Shown here piece by piece: positions 41,557 through 50,911 of a stretch of 64,000 nt of DNA (the first letter of the stretch is position 1; each line of letters starts with the position of its first letter). The position numbers and the translations under genes were made by a program. The notes beneath the pieces were generated by a model. That model was not told the DNA's origin and did not search any database. It saw only the letters and a list, made by a program, of their open reading frames with translations. The DNA comes from AP-15 sp035503615 (GTDB lineage Bacteria; Pseudomonadota; Alphaproteobacteria; ATCC43930; CGMCC-115725), in assembly GCA_035503615.1 (NCBI GenBank), contig DATJTI010000070.1, positions 1 to 64,000 on the forward strand. Reading direction: 5' to 3'.

Positions 41557-43818
41557 TCAATCGTCCCGGCGACGCCGGTTGCGGCGGATTGGCAGCCCGC
41601 TCTCGTCCTCGATGTGAAATAGGAGCCGCCCGGCGACCGGATCGGCTTCAACGAGCCGGACCATCGCCGCGTCGCCGAGGCGAAAGACACGACCGTGGCG
41701 CCGCCCGACCAGCCGCGGCACGTTCTCGTTCCGCTCGTAATAGTCACCGGGCAGGGTCGAGATCGGCACGAGCCCGGTGGCGCCGCTCTCGGTCAGCGTG
41801 GCGAACAGCCCGAATTCGGCAACACCGCTGATCCGCGCCGGCAGCACGCAGCCGATCATGCCGGCGACGAGGGTCGCGCGATAGCGCTCGATCGCGGCGC
41901 GCTCGGCGGCGGCAGCACGACGCTCGGTTGCCGAAATATGCGCGCCGATCTCCGCCATTCGGGTCCGGTCGATGCCGCCGGCCGGGCCGCCGGCGCCGCT
42001 CCCGTCTTGCGCGCCATCGGCCGATGCGATCAGCGCACGATGCACGAGGAGATCGGCATAGCGGCGGATCGGCGAGGTGAAGTGTGCGTAGCGGCGCAGT
42101 GCGAGCCCGAAATGACCGATATTGTCCGGGCTGTAGACCGCCTGGGCCTGGCAGCGCAGCACCAGTTCGTTGATCAGCGGTGCGGCTTCGCTCGCCGCGG
42201 CCCGGCGCAGCACGCGGTTGAACAGATCGGGCTTTAGCGCCTGTCCTTTGGCCAAGGCGAGGCCGGGGATCGCGAGCTCGTCGAGGACATTGCGCAAGGT
42301 CGCCAGCTTCTCGGGGTCGGGCGCGTCGTGGATGCGGTACATGCAGGGCCGGTGCCGCGCCTCGAGCTCCTCGGCGGCGGCGACATTGGCGAGCACCATG
42401 AACTCCTCGATCAGCCGGTGGCTGTCGAGCCGCTGGGCCGGCGCAATCGCCACCGGTCGTCCACCCGGATCGAGCACCACCCGGTCCTCGCGGATGTCGA
42501 GCTCCAATGCACCCCGCGCCTCGCGGGCTCGCCCGAGTGCCGCGAAGGCGCCGTACAGAGCCGCGACCAGCGCCTTGGGCACGCCCAGCGGCGGATCGCC
42601 CCAAGGATCGCCGGCGCCATCGCGGACCCGCTGGATCTCCTCATAGGTCAGTCGCGCCGCCGAGCGCATGACGGCGCGCATGAAGCGGTGGCGGCGCTTG
42701 CGGCCCGCGGTGTCGATATGCAGCTCGACCGCGAGGCAGGCGCGGTCCACCGCCGGCTTCAGCGAACACAGCTCGTTCGACAGCGCCTCGGGCAGCATCG
42801 GCACGACGCGGTCCGGAAAATAGACCGAGTTGCCGCGCCGCTCGGCCTCGCGATCGAGCGCACTGCCGGGCCGCACGTACCAGGCGACATCGGCGATCGC
42901 GACGACGAGATGCCAGCCGCCCGGATTGGCGGGGTCGGGATCGGGCTCGGCCCAGACCGCGTCGTCGAAATCGCGCGCGTCGCTGCCGTCGATCGTCACC
43001 AGCGGCAGGTCGCGCAGATCGGTCCGCCCCGCCGTATCCACCGGCAGCGCCGCCTCGGCTTCGGCGAGCGCCGCCGCTGGAAACTCGGTTGGCAGCTCGA
43101 ACAGGGCGATCGTCAGCCGGCTGATTGCCGCCGGATCCGATGCCGGGCCCAACCGCTCGACGATGCGCGCCCGCGGCCGCCCGAGCCGGGCGACCGGCAG
43201 CCCCTCGGCGACCACCAGCTCACCATCCCGGGCACCTGCAGCGTCGGTTTCGGCGACATGACAGGCGATTTTGTTGCGCCGGTCGGCCGCCACCACGCGT
43301 CCGCCATCGCGATCACGGGAAAAGATGCCGACGATACGCTCGCCACCGGGTTCGAGCCGATGGATGACGTGTGCCTCGATCTCGCCATTGTCGAGCAGCA
43401 CCAGCCGGGCCGCGGCGCGCGCACCGACCGGAATCGCTTCGGCCGCGTGTTCGGCGAGGCGCACCACCGGTGCCGGCTCGGGACCCGGCCATGCCAACGG
43501 ACGAGCCAGCGCAACGCCGTCCGGATCGGTCCCGAAGCGCTCGACGATACCGATCTCGGGATAGCTCTCGGGCGATGGCCGCCCGCCGGCGAGGCGGTGA
43601 CCGGCAGCGCCGCCGCCCCGACCCGATTGCGCGATCCGGCGCAGCATGCCGCGCAGTGCCGGCCGGTCGGCGGGTGCGACGCCGAATGCGCGGGCGATCT
43701 CACGGGTGCCGGGCGCCGCCCGGCTCTCGCCGATGAATGCTACGAGCTCGTCCGCCGAGGGCAGCCGGTCCGTCGGCCGTCGTTGCCGCGCCGGTGCGGG
43801 TCGGCGCGAGCGCGCCAT
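41557..43818 (-). CDS. rnr: Ribonuclease R
   Basis: 753 residues. The RNB catalytic domain has DLPLVTIDGSDARDFDDAVWAE with the acidic metal ligands, then a C-terminal S1 domain (GVAEFGLFATLTESGATGLVPISTL). N-terminal winged-helix/cold-shock region is present. Known role: processive 3'-5' exoribonuclease able to degrade structured RNA, active in rRNA quality control and stationary phase. It starts directly after the topA stop (TAGATG), so topA and rnr are co-transcribed. Confidence 0.94.
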   Translation of the reverse strand: MARSRRPAPARQRRPTDRLPSADELVAFIGESRAAPGTREIARAFGVAPADRPALRGMLRRIAQSGRGGGAAGHRLAGGRPSPESYPEIGIVERFGTDPDGVALARPLAWPGPEPAPVVRLAEHAAEAIPVGARAAARLVLLDNGEIEAHVIHRLEPGGERIVGIFSRDRDGGRVVAADRRNKIACHVAETDAAGARDGELVVAEGLPVARLGRPRARIVERLGPASDPAAISRLTIALFELPTEFPAAALAEAEAALPVDTAGRTDLRDLPLVTIDGSDARDFDDAVWAEPDPDPANPGGWHLVVAIADVAWYVRPGSALDREAERRGNSVYFPDRVVPMLPEALSNELCSLKPAVDRACLAVELHIDTAGRKRRHRFMRAVMRSAARLTYEEIQRVRDGAGDPWGDPPLGVPKALVAALYGAFAALGRAREARGALELDIREDRVVLDPGGRPVAIAPAQRLDSHRLIEEFMVLANVAAAEELEARHRPCMYRIHDAPDPEKLATLRNVLDELAIPGLALAKGQALKPDLFNRVLRRAAASEAAPLINELVLRCQAQAVYSPDNIGHFGLALRRYAHFTSPIRRYADLLVHRALIASADGAQDGSGAGGPAGGIDRTRMAEIGAHISATERRAAAAERAAIERYRATLVAGMIGCVLPARISGVAEFGLFATLTESGATGLVPISTLPGDYYERNENVPRLVGRRHGRVFRLGDAAMVRLVEADPVAGRLLFHIEDESGLPIRRNRRRRDD

Positions 43819-46665
43819 CTAGCGCGACTGCGCCCCGGTCTGCCGCCGCGGCTTGGCCCGTGCGCCGGCCGGACGTGCCCGGGTCTTGGTCGCTGTTGCC
43901 GATTTCGCCGCTTTGGCCGGCATCTGCGGGCCTGTCGTCCCCGGGCCTGTCGTCCCTGGGCCTGTCGTCGAGGTCGAACGGCGCGGCCTGGCCGCCGTCG
44001 CAACCGACGCCGTGGCGTCGGCTTTCGCCGCATCGGGTTTTGCCCCCGCGGATTTTGCCCGCGCAGCTTTTGCCCCCACGGATTTTGCGGGGGTGGATCT
44101 TGCAGCAGAGGGCTTGGCAGCCTTGCGCCGCCGGCTCGGCTTCGCCGGCTCGCGCTCGGCCAAGAGTGCCACCGCCGCTTCGAGCGAAAACGTCTCGGGA
44201 TCAGCGGTTTTCGGCAGCGTGGCAAACACACCGTCATGGCTGACATAGGGGCCGTAGCGGCCCTGAAAGAGGGCCACGACGCCGCCCTCCGGGTGCGGAC
44301 CGAGCTCGCGCAACGGTTCGGGGCCCCGCCGCCGCGCCGTCACCGGCTCGGCGAGCAGCACGACGGCCCGGTTCAGCCCGATCGTCAGCACGTCGTCATC
44401 GGCGGCGAGCGATTTGTAGGTTTTGCCGTGCCGGATATAGGGTCCGAAGCGGCCGATCCCGGCGGTGATGGCTTCGCCGGTCTCGGGATGCCGGCCGAGC
44501 TCGCGCGGCAACGCCAGGAGGCGCAGCGCGGTCGCGAGATCGACATCGGCCGCTTTCAACGGGCGGGGCAGGGCCACCCGCTTCGGCTTCTCCTCGCCAT
44601 CGCCGCCGCCGAGCTGGACGTAATGCCCGAACGGACCCTTCTTGACGCTGACCGCGAGGCCGCTTTCCGGATCGGTTCCGAGCACGGTCTCGGCCGCCGC
44701 CTCGCTTTCACCGGAAGCCTCGATCGCCAGTGGGCGGGTGTAGCGGCAGTTCGGATAATTGGCACAGCCGATAAAAGCGCCGAACTTGCCGAGCTTGAGG
44801 CTGAGCCGGCCGCTGCCGCAGACCGGACACAACCGCGGGTCGCGCCCGGACTCGTCAGCGGGAAAGAAGTGCCGCCCGAGATCCTCGTCGAGCGCGTTCA
44901 GCACCTGGGTGATCGTCAGCTCCCTGGTGCCGTCGACGGCGGTGGAGAAATCCTGCCAGAAATTGCGCAGCAGCTCCTTCCAGTCGATCCGCCCGCCCGA
45001 GACGTCGTCGAGCTGGTTTTCAAGATCGGCGGTGAAGTTATATTCGACATAGCGCTCGAAAAAGCTGGTCAGAAAGGCGGTGACGAGCCGCCCGCGGTCC
45101 TCCGGCACAAAGCGCCGCCGGTCGAGCCGGACATAGGCGCGGTCCTGCAGGACTTGAAGGATCGCGGCGTAGGTCGAGGGCCGGCCGATCCCGAGCTCTT
45201 CGAGCTTTTTGACAAGGCTCGCCTCAGTATAGCGCGGCGGCGGCTGGGTGAAATGCTGGCTCGGCACCACCGCGCCGCGGGCGAGCGCCTCGCCCTCGCG
45301 CATCTGCGGCAGCCGGCCGCCTTCACCGTCCTCGGCGCCGGTCGCCGTACCTTGGCCTAATGGCTCGTCGTCGCGGTCTTCCTGATAGAGCTTCAGAAAG
45401 CCGTCGAACAGCACGACCGAGCCGGTGGCCCGCAGGCGCAGCTTCGCGGTCGGATCGGCAATATCGACGGTGACCTGTTCGAGCAATGCCGAAGCCATCT
45501 GGCTTGCCAGCGTGCGCTTCCAAATCAGTTCGTAGAGCCGCAGCTGGTCGCGGTCGAGATAGGGGGCGACATCGCCCGGCTTGCGACCGAGATCGGTCGG
45601 GCGGATCGCCTCGTGCGCCTCCTGCGCGTTCTTGGCCGGGCTGCGATAGACACGCGCCGCGTCGGGCACATAGCGCGCCCCGAACTCGGCGCCGATCAGC
45701 TGGCGCGCGGCGGCGATCGCCTCGGCCGAGATCGCGACCCCGTCGGTGCGCATATAGGTGATCAGCCCGACCGTCTCGCCGTCGAGATCGACCCCCTCGT
45801 AGAGCCGCTGGGCGAGCTGCATCGTCCGGCTGGCGCCAAAGCCGAGCTTGCGCGATGCCTCCTGCTGCAAGGTCGAGGTCGTGAACGGCGGGAACGGATT
45901 GCGTCGGACCTGGCGGCTCTCGATCTCGACGACCGCAAAACTCGGGGCGGCGAGGATCGCCGCGGCGGCGGCGCGCGCCTTCTCCTCGGTATCGAGGTCG
46001 AAGCGTTCGAGGCGCTTGCCGTCGAGATGGGTCAGCCGCGCGGTAAAGTTCTGTCCCGCCGCGGTCGTGAAGGTGACCTCCACGGTCCAATATTCACGCG
46101 ACTTGAACGCCTCGATCTCGGCTTCGCGCTCGCAGACGAGGCGCAGCGCCACCGATTGCACGCGGCCGGCCGAGCGGCTCCCCGGCAATTTGCGCCACAA
46201 TACCGGCGACAGCGTGAAACCGACGAGATAGTCGAGCGCGCGGCGTGCCAGATAGGCATCGACCAGCTCGCGATCGATCTCGCGCGGCCGGCGGAACGCC
46301 TCGATCACGGCGTTCTTGGTGACTTCGTTGAACACCACCCGCTTGACATCGAGGTCCTTGAGCGCCCGGCGCGCGCGCAACACCTCCTGCACGTGCCAGG
46401 AGATCGCTTCGCCCTCGCGGTCGGGGTCGGTGGCGAGAAACAGCCCGTCGGCGCCGCGCATCGCCTGTAGGATCGTCTTCAGATGCTTCTCGGAGCGGCC
46501 ATCGACCTGCCACGACATCGCGAAATCCGCATCGGGCAGCACCGAGCCGTCCTTGGCCGGCAGATCGCGGACATGACCGTAGCTGGCGACGACCTTGTAG
46601 TCGCTGCCGAGATATTTATTGATGGTTTTCGCCTTGGCCGGCGACTCGACGACGACGACTTTCAT
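43819..46665 (-). CDS. topA: DNA topoisomerase I
   Basis: 948 residues. Toprim domain at the N-terminus (VVVESPAKAKTINKYLG, and DPDREGEAISWHV), catalytic Tyr in VGLITYMRTDGVAIS (about residue 305), one C4 zinc-ribbon (CPVCGSGRL...CANYPNC) and the RYGPYV-type C-terminal repeats. The last 120 residues are a Lys/Ala/Thr-rich tail made partly of five-residue repeats. Known role: relaxation of negative supercoils. Order plsY-dprA-topA-rnr matches other alphaproteobacteria. Confidence 0.96.
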   Translation of the reverse strand: MKVVVVESPAKAKTINKYLGSDYKVVASYGHVRDLPAKDGSVLPDADFAMSWQVDGRSEKHLKTILQAMRGADGLFLATDPDREGEAISWHVQEVLRARRALKDLDVKRVVFNEVTKNAVIEAFRRPREIDRELVDAYLARRALDYLVGFTLSPVLWRKLPGSRSAGRVQSVALRLVCEREAEIEAFKSREYWTVEVTFTTAAGQNFTARLTHLDGKRLERFDLDTEEKARAAAAAILAAPSFAVVEIESRQVRRNPFPPFTTSTLQQEASRKLGFGASRTMQLAQRLYEGVDLDGETVGLITYMRTDGVAISAEAIAAARQLIGAEFGARYVPDAARVYRSPAKNAQEAHEAIRPTDLGRKPGDVAPYLDRDQLRLYELIWKRTLASQMASALLEQVTVDIADPTAKLRLRATGSVVLFDGFLKLYQEDRDDEPLGQGTATGAEDGEGGRLPQMREGEALARGAVVPSQHFTQPPPRYTEASLVKKLEELGIGRPSTYAAILQVLQDRAYVRLDRRRFVPEDRGRLVTAFLTSFFERYVEYNFTADLENQLDDVSGGRIDWKELLRNFWQDFSTAVDGTRELTITQVLNALDEDLGRHFFPADESGRDPRLCPVCGSGRLSLKLGKFGAFIGCANYPNCRYTRPLAIEASGESEAAAETVLGTDPESGLAVSVKKGPFGHYVQLGGGDGEEKPKRVALPRPLKAADVDLATALRLLALPRELGRHPETGEAITAGIGRFGPYIRHGKTYKSLAADDDVLTIGLNRAVVLLAEPVTARRRGPEPLRELGPHPEGGVVALFQGRYGPYVSHDGVFATLPKTADPETFSLEAAVALLAEREPAKPSRRRKAAKPSAARSTPAKSVGAKAARAKSAGAKPDAAKADATASVATAARPRRSTSTTGPGTTGPGTTGPQMPAKAAKSATATKTRARPAGARAKPRRQTGAQSR
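43928..43972. repeat. 15-bp tandem repeat in the topA tail
   Basis: Three 15-bp units starting GGGCCTGTCGTCCCC begin at 43928, 43943 and 43958. On the coding strand they give a TTGPG-like repeat. A second stretch of 15-bp repetition, AKSxGAK-like, is at about 44035-44105 in the same tail. Confidence 0.85.
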
Positions 46666-46732
46666 CGGCCCGTTCGGTGTTGCGCTGGCGGCAGCGCCGT
46701 CCTCGCGGCTTGCGATATCGTCAAAGCCATGT

Positions 46733-47893
46733 TCAGCGCAGTGAGACGAGATTGCCCGGATGACGCTCGACCCGCCCGGCCAGCTCCAGCTCCAGAAGCA
46801 GAGTGGCGACCGCGGAAGCTGTCAATTGGCACTGGCGCACCAGTTCGTCAACTGCGACCGGCGTCGGTCCCAGGCTTTCGAGGATCATGGCGAGTTCGTT
46901 CTCGTCGGCGATCGGATCGCCAGGAGTGCCTGGCGCCGGACCCGGCGACCCACCCCGGGCCAGCGGCGGCGGGGCCAGCGGCGGCAGGGCCGTCGTCGGT
47001 CGTGTTGTCGCCGATTGTGTTGTCGTCGGCTGTGTTGTCGTCGGATGGGGTGGCGGGCCGCCCCGCGCCAGCGGCACCAATTGCGAGAGCACATCCTCGC
47101 ATGATTCGGTCAGGACGGCGCCGCCGCGCAACAGGTCGTTGGTGCCCCGGCAGCGCGGATCGAGCGGCGAGCCGGGCACGGCGAACACCTCGCGACCCTG
47201 TTCGAGGGCAAAGCGGGCGGTGATCAGCGAGCCCGAACGGGCCGCCGCCTCGACGACCAGGACGCCGAGCGCCATGCCCGAAATGATGCGATTGCGGCGC
47301 GGGAAATGGCGCGCCTGCGGCTCGCTGCCGAGCGGCGATTCGGCGATGACCGCGCCATGCTCGCACAGTGCCTCGTAGAGCCCGCGATTCTGCTCGGGAT
47401 AGACGATATCAGCGCCACCGGCGACGATCGCGACGGTGCCGTTTTCGAGGGCACCCAGATGGGCCGCGGCATCGATCCCGCGGGCCATGCCGGACACCAC
47501 GACAAACCCGCCGGCGCCGAGCCCGGCGGCCAGCTCGCGCGCCAGACGCCGGCCATTGGCCGAAGCGTTGCGGGCGCCGACCACCGCCACCATCGGCCGG
47601 ACGAGCAGCTCGCTGCGGCCGAGCACGGTCAGTACCGGCGGGGCATCGTCGATCGCGGCGAGTGCCACGGGATAAGACGGCTCGCCGCGGCAGACGATGC
47701 GGGCGCCGATCCGCTGCAATGCGGCAAGCTCGGCCTCGGCCTCCGCCCGGCTCGCCGCGGTCACGGTCCGCGCACGCTCGCTGCGCCGGGCCAGTTGCGG
47801 CAGCGCTTCGAGTGCCGCCGCAGCCGAGCCGAACCGCCGCAGCAGCGCATAGAAGCCGATTGGGCCGATTGTCTCGGTGCGGATCAGGCGCAA
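46733..47893 (-). CDS. dprA: DNA processing protein DprA
   Basis: 386 residues from a TTG at 47893. Core Rossmann-like domain: VGARNASANGRRLARELAAGL, VSGMARGIDAAAHLGAL, GGADIVYPEQN, ESPLGSEPQARHFPRRNRIISG and EAAARSGSLITARFALEQGREVFAVPG. C-terminal DprA winged helix after a Thr/Pro/Gly linker. Known role: loads RecA on incoming single strands during transformation. The usual N-terminus, DWLRLIRTE, is partly upstream of this TTG: the frame is open through ERLDW to a CTG at 47932 and then meets a stop, with no ATG or GTG. The true start is therefore non-ATG. Confidence 0.92.
   Translation of the reverse strand: MRLIRTETIGPIGFYALLRRFGSAAAALEALPQLARRSERARTVTAASRAEAEAELAALQRIGARIVCRGEPSYPVALAAIDDAPPVLTVLGRSELLVRPMVAVVGARNASANGRRLARELAAGLGAGGFVVVSGMARGIDAAAHLGALENGTVAIVAGGADIVYPEQNRGLYEALCEHGAVIAESPLGSEPQARHFPRRNRIISGMALGVLVVEAAARSGSLITARFALEQGREVFAVPGSPLDPRCRGTNDLLRGGAVLTESCEDVLSQLVPLARGGPPPHPTTTQPTTTQSATTRPTTALPPLAPPPLARGGSPGPAPGTPGDPIADENELAMILESLGPTPVAVDELVRQCQLTASAVATLLLELELAGRVERHPGNLVSLR
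47001..47045. repeat. 15-bp tandem repeat in the DprA linker
   Basis: Units related to TGTGTTGTCGTCGGC begin at 47001, 47016 and 47031. They encode the Thr/Gln-rich linker (TTTQP-like) between the Rossmann domain and the C-terminal winged helix. Confidence 0.85.
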
Positions 47894-47939
47894 CCAGTCG
47901 AGGCGCTCCTGCGGGTCGAGTTCGCGCGCCAGGGCGTCT

Positions 47940-48530
47940 TCAGCCTTTCGTCAACGAGATCCGGCTTTCCGTGCCGCTGATCAGCCGCCGGATGTTGGCA
48001 TGATGCCGCAGCACAATCAGCAGGGCGAGCACGGCGGTCAATACCGCCGTGGCGCCGTCGGCGAGAAACGGGGCCAGCGCGGCGCTGGTGACGGCACCGC
48101 TCAATGCCGCAAGCGAGGAATAGCGGGAAACACAGGCAATGGCGAGCCAGATCGCGAGCGCCGCCAACGCCACCGGCCAGGCGAGCACGAGCAGCACGCC
48201 CAACGCCGTCGCCACCCCTTTGCCACCGCGAAACCCGAGCCACACCGGAAACATGTGGCCGAGCACGACGCACAGCCCGGCGACCAGCGCTGCCGGCAGC
48301 GGCCACAAAGCGGCCGCCACACCGACGGCGAGCGCCCCCTTGCCGACATCGGCTACCAGGGTCAGCGCCGCCAAGCCCTTGCCGCCGGCGCGCAGCACGT
48401 TGGTGGCGCCGATATTGCCCGAGCCGATGCGGCGGATGTCGCCATGCCCGGCGAGCCGGCTCAGCAGCAATCCGAACGGGATCGAGCCCAGCAGATAGCC
48501 GAGCAGCGCGGGACCGGCGAGCATCGTCAC
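47940..48530 (-). CDS. plsY: Glycerol-3-phosphate acyltransferase PlsY
   Basis: 196 residues from GTG 48530 (an ATG at 48524 is possible). Five or six hydrophobic helices. Three family motifs are clear: SGNIGATNVLRAGG (motif 1), HMFPVWLGFRGGKGVATALG (motif 2) and a C-terminal HHANIRRLISGTESRI (motif 3). Known reaction: transfer of the acyl group from acyl-phosphate to glycerol 3-phosphate, first step in phospholipid synthesis. Followed by dprA on the same strand. The dihydroorotase gene often found upstream in relatives is absent. Confidence 0.93.
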   Translation of the reverse strand: MTMLAGPALLGYLLGSIPFGLLLSRLAGHGDIRRIGSGNIGATNVLRAGGKGLAALTLVADVGKGALAVGVAAALWPLPAALVAGLCVVLGHMFPVWLGFRGGKGVATALGVLLVLAWPVALAALAIWLAIACVSRYSSLAALSGAVTSAALAPFLADGATAVLTAVLALLIVLRHHANIRRLISGTESRISLTKG

Positions 48531-48696
48531 ACCGACCCGCTCCGGTGGCCGATCCAGGATCGGGCTCCAGATGAAACGCGACGCGACGGCACGGTGCTAC
48601 CTCATGTTGAACCGTACCCTGACGCTATCGCTGCGCCGTTCCCGCCGCAAGCGCACCGGGCGACCGGGGCTCGCCGCCCGCGGCCGCCGTCGCTGC

Positions 48697-48747
48697 GCTC
48701 AGTTCGGGCAGACGCTCAGTTCGGATAGACGCTCAGTTCGGATAGAC
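48697..48747. repeat. 17-bp tandem repeat across the TauD-like gene stop codon
   Basis: Three units, GCTCAGTTCGGGCAGAC at 48697 and GCTCAGTTCGGATAGAC at 48714 and 48731. In the gene's sense the last one contains the codons for VYPN and the stop TGA (48733-48735). The end of the gene has thus been copied downstream twice. Confidence 0.9.
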
Positions 48748-49578
48748 GATCGTGCGCAGCATGATGCGGCGCTGGGAGGGATCGTAATCGCCGGCGCCGC
48801 GGTGCATTGTCGCCCGCTCGTCCCAGATCAACAGGTCGCCGACCCGCCAGGAATGGTAATAGGTGAAGCGCGCCTGGGTCGCATGGGCGGCCAGCTCCTC
48901 GATCAGCTGCCACGCTGCCTCCCGGTCCATCCCGTCGAAGCCGTGCGTGTGCATCGGGTTGACGAACAGGATCGGGCGGCCGGTGACCGGGTGCGGCACC
49001 ACCGCCGGGCGGCGCTGCTCCATATATCTTTTGTCGGTCCGCCGCATCTCCTCGTCGGGATCGTAGAGCCGCGCGCCGGCGGGGCCGTCGGTGCGGCCGT
49101 GCAGCCCGGTGAGCCCGGCGAGCCGCTGTTTCATCGCGTCCGGCAGCGCGTCATAGGCGGCGCACATATCGGCGAACATCGTGCCGCCCTTGGTCGAGGG
49201 GATTTCGAGCGCGTGCAGCATCGCCAGCAGCGGCGGCACCTCCTCATAAGTCGAATCGGTATGCCAGTCGGTCGCCCGCTTGACCCCGTACCAGTCGATA
49301 TTGCCTTCGGCATCGACATTGCGCAGCCACGACACCTCCGGGTGCTCGGCATGGCGGTAGCCGACCAGCGAGTGAATCCGCGGCGTGCCAAAGCGGCGGC
49401 CGAACGCGGCGATGTCACCGGCATCGAGCTTCTGGTCGCGGAACACCAGTACCGGGTGCTCAGCGAAGGTTTGTTGGATGCGGGCAAAAGTTGCGTCGTC
49501 GAGTTTCGACAAGTCGGCGCCGAGCGCCTCGGTGCCGAGGTGTTCGCCGAGCGGACGGGTCTCCAGGGCTGCGGTCAC
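48733..49578 (-). CDS. TauD/TfdA-family 2-oxoglutarate-dependent dioxygenase
   Basis: 281 residues from GTG 49578, chosen because GGAGG lies seven bases upstream; an ATG further out is not preceded by a ribosome site. Iron ligands: ATDWHTDSTY (His-x-Asp) and ATMHRGAGDYDPSQRRIMLRT (distal His and the 2-oxoglutarate-binding Arg). Known: family members oxidise sulfonates, aryloxyacids or related acids, releasing sulfite or similar. No sulfonate transport genes are adjacent. The stop codon is inside a tandem repeat. Confidence 0.88.
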   Translation of the reverse strand: MTAALETRPLGEHLGTEALGADLSKLDDATFARIQQTFAEHPVLVFRDQKLDAGDIAAFGRRFGTPRIHSLVGYRHAEHPEVSWLRNVDAEGNIDWYGVKRATDWHTDSTYEEVPPLLAMLHALEIPSTKGGTMFADMCAAYDALPDAMKQRLAGLTGLHGRTDGPAGARLYDPDEEMRRTDKRYMEQRRPAVVPHPVTGRPILFVNPMHTHGFDGMDREAAWQLIEELAAHATQARFTYYHSWRVGDLLIWDERATMHRGAGDYDPSQRRIMLRTIVYPN

Positions 49579-49688
49579 GGGCGATCCTCCATGCAAGCGA
49601 TCCTGCAATTCGGCGGATGATCGGCTTGGGCTTGCGCGCCGCAAAGGTCTAATCGAGCATGGCTGGGGCGATCGATCGCATTGCCATC

Positions 49689-49760
49689 ATGACCAGCAAG
49701 GGAGCCATGACCCGCAAGGGAGCCATGACCAGCAAGGGAGCCATGACCCGCAAGGGATCG
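49689..49760 (+). repeat. 18-bp tandem repeat carrying SD and ATG before purM
   Basis: Four 18-bp units begin at 49689, 49707, 49725 and 49743, each close to ATGACCAGCAAGGGAGCC. Every unit contains an ATG and an AAGGGA that stands just before the next ATG. All copies are in frame with purM and would add MTSKGA-type hexapeptides. Confidence 0.9.
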
Positions 49761-49763
49761 CCG

Positions 49764-50834
49764 ATGAGCGCTGAGGACAATCGCTACCGCGAGGCCGGGG
49801 TCGATATCGCCGCCGCCGAGGCCGGTCTCTCCAGGATCATCGACCGCATCAAGCGGAGCTGGCCGCCGGCCGGTGCAACAGGTGCGGTCATGCTCGATAT
49901 CGGCTATTTCGCCAATGTGATCGATATCGGCGGCATCGGCCTGGCGATCTGCACCGACGGGGTCGGATCGAAATCGGTCGTCGCCACGATGCTGAACCGG
50001 TACGACACGATCGGCATCGACTGCGTCGCGATGAATGTCAACGACCTGATCTGCGTCGGGGCGCGCCCGGTGTCGATGGTCGATTACATCGCGGTCGAGA
50101 CAGCCGATGCGGCGATGCTCGACGCCGTCGCGATCGGGCTGGCGGAGGGCGCGCGGCAGGCCGGCGTCTCGATTTCGGGGGGCGAGATTGCGCAGCTGAA
50201 GGGCGTGGTCCACGGCTTCGACCTGGTCGGCATGGCGGTGGGGCTGGTGCCGCTCGACCGGATCATCATCGGGAGTGCGCTGCTGCCGGGTGATATCGTG
50301 ATCGGCGTCGCCAGCGACGGCATCCACTCGAACGGGCTGACGCTCGCCCGCCGGGTGCTGCTCAAAGAGGCCGGGCTCGGGATCGACCGGATCATGCCCG
50401 AGCTGGGCGTGCCGCTCGGCGAGGAGCTGCTGCGCCCGACGCCGATCTATGTGCCCGAGATGCTGGCCGTGATCGACGAGGTCCCGGCGGTGAAAGCGCT
50501 GATCAACATCACCGGCGACGGGCTGTTGAACCTGCCGCGGGTGGCTGCCCGGGTCGGCTTCGAGCTCGACACGCTGCCGCCCCCGCCGCCGATTTTCGAG
50601 CTGATCCAGCAGTCCGGGGCGGTTGAGGACGCGGAAATGTTCGAGGTCTTCAACATGGGGGTCGGGTTCTGCGTGCTCGCCGCGCCGGAGGATGCGGAAA
50701 AAGTCCTTGCCATCCTCACCCGATACAACCGTCGCGCGCAAGTGATCGGCCGGGTCGTCGCCGATGCCGCCAAGGAGGTCCGCTTGCCGCGCCAGGGTCT
50801 CATCGGCCGGGGAAAGCACTTCACTCGCCAGTAA
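49764..50834 (+). CDS. purM: Phosphoribosylformylglycinamidine cyclo-ligase (PurM), archaeal-like form
   Basis: About 356 residues from ATG 49764 (MSAEDNRYREAGVDIAAAEA). In-frame ATGs at 49689, 49707, 49725 and 49743 lie in a tandem repeat. PurM landmarks: AICTDGVGSKSVVA, GIDCVAMNVNDLICVGARPVSMVDYIA, EGARQAGVSISGGEIAQ, VASDGIHSNGLTLAR, ITGDGLLNLPR. The wording GIDCVAMNVNDLICVGA and GIHSNG resembles archaeal and some Chloroflexota PurM more than proteobacterial ones, judged from memory. Known reaction: ATP-dependent ring closure of FGAM to AIR in purine synthesis. Usual partner purN is not adjacent. Confidence 0.82.
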   Translation: MSAEDNRYREAGVDIAAAEAGLSRIIDRIKRSWPPAGATGAVMLDIGYFANVIDIGGIGLAICTDGVGSKSVVATMLNRYDTIGIDCVAMNVNDLICVGARPVSMVDYIAVETADAAMLDAVAIGLAEGARQAGVSISGGEIAQLKGVVHGFDLVGMAVGLVPLDRIIIGSALLPGDIVIGVASDGIHSNGLTLARRVLLKEAGLGIDRIMPELGVPLGEELLRPTPIYVPEMLAVIDEVPAVKALINITGDGLLNLPRVAARVGFELDTLPPPPPIFELIQQSGAVEDAEMFEVFNMGVGFCVLAAPEDAEKVLAILTRYNRRAQVIGRVVADAAKEVRLPRQGLIGRGKHFTRQ

Positions 50835-50911
50835 CGATCCGGCGGTAACGGACGGACCCGGCCGAAACCCTCGGTTCACAAAGATTTCAAAACCGGCAGT
50901 TCGCAAAGCTG

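Noticed and set aside
42328..45360. Very long open frame of about 1000 codons on the plus strand
   Set aside because: It lies opposite topA and rnr, has no ribosome site and encodes Arg/Gly/Ala-rich sequence without family motifs. It is a GC-driven shadow of the real genes.
49689..49760. Possible CRISPR array
   Set aside because: Units are contiguous 18-bp tandem copies with no spacers, and no cas gene is present. The same holds for the other short tandem repeats.
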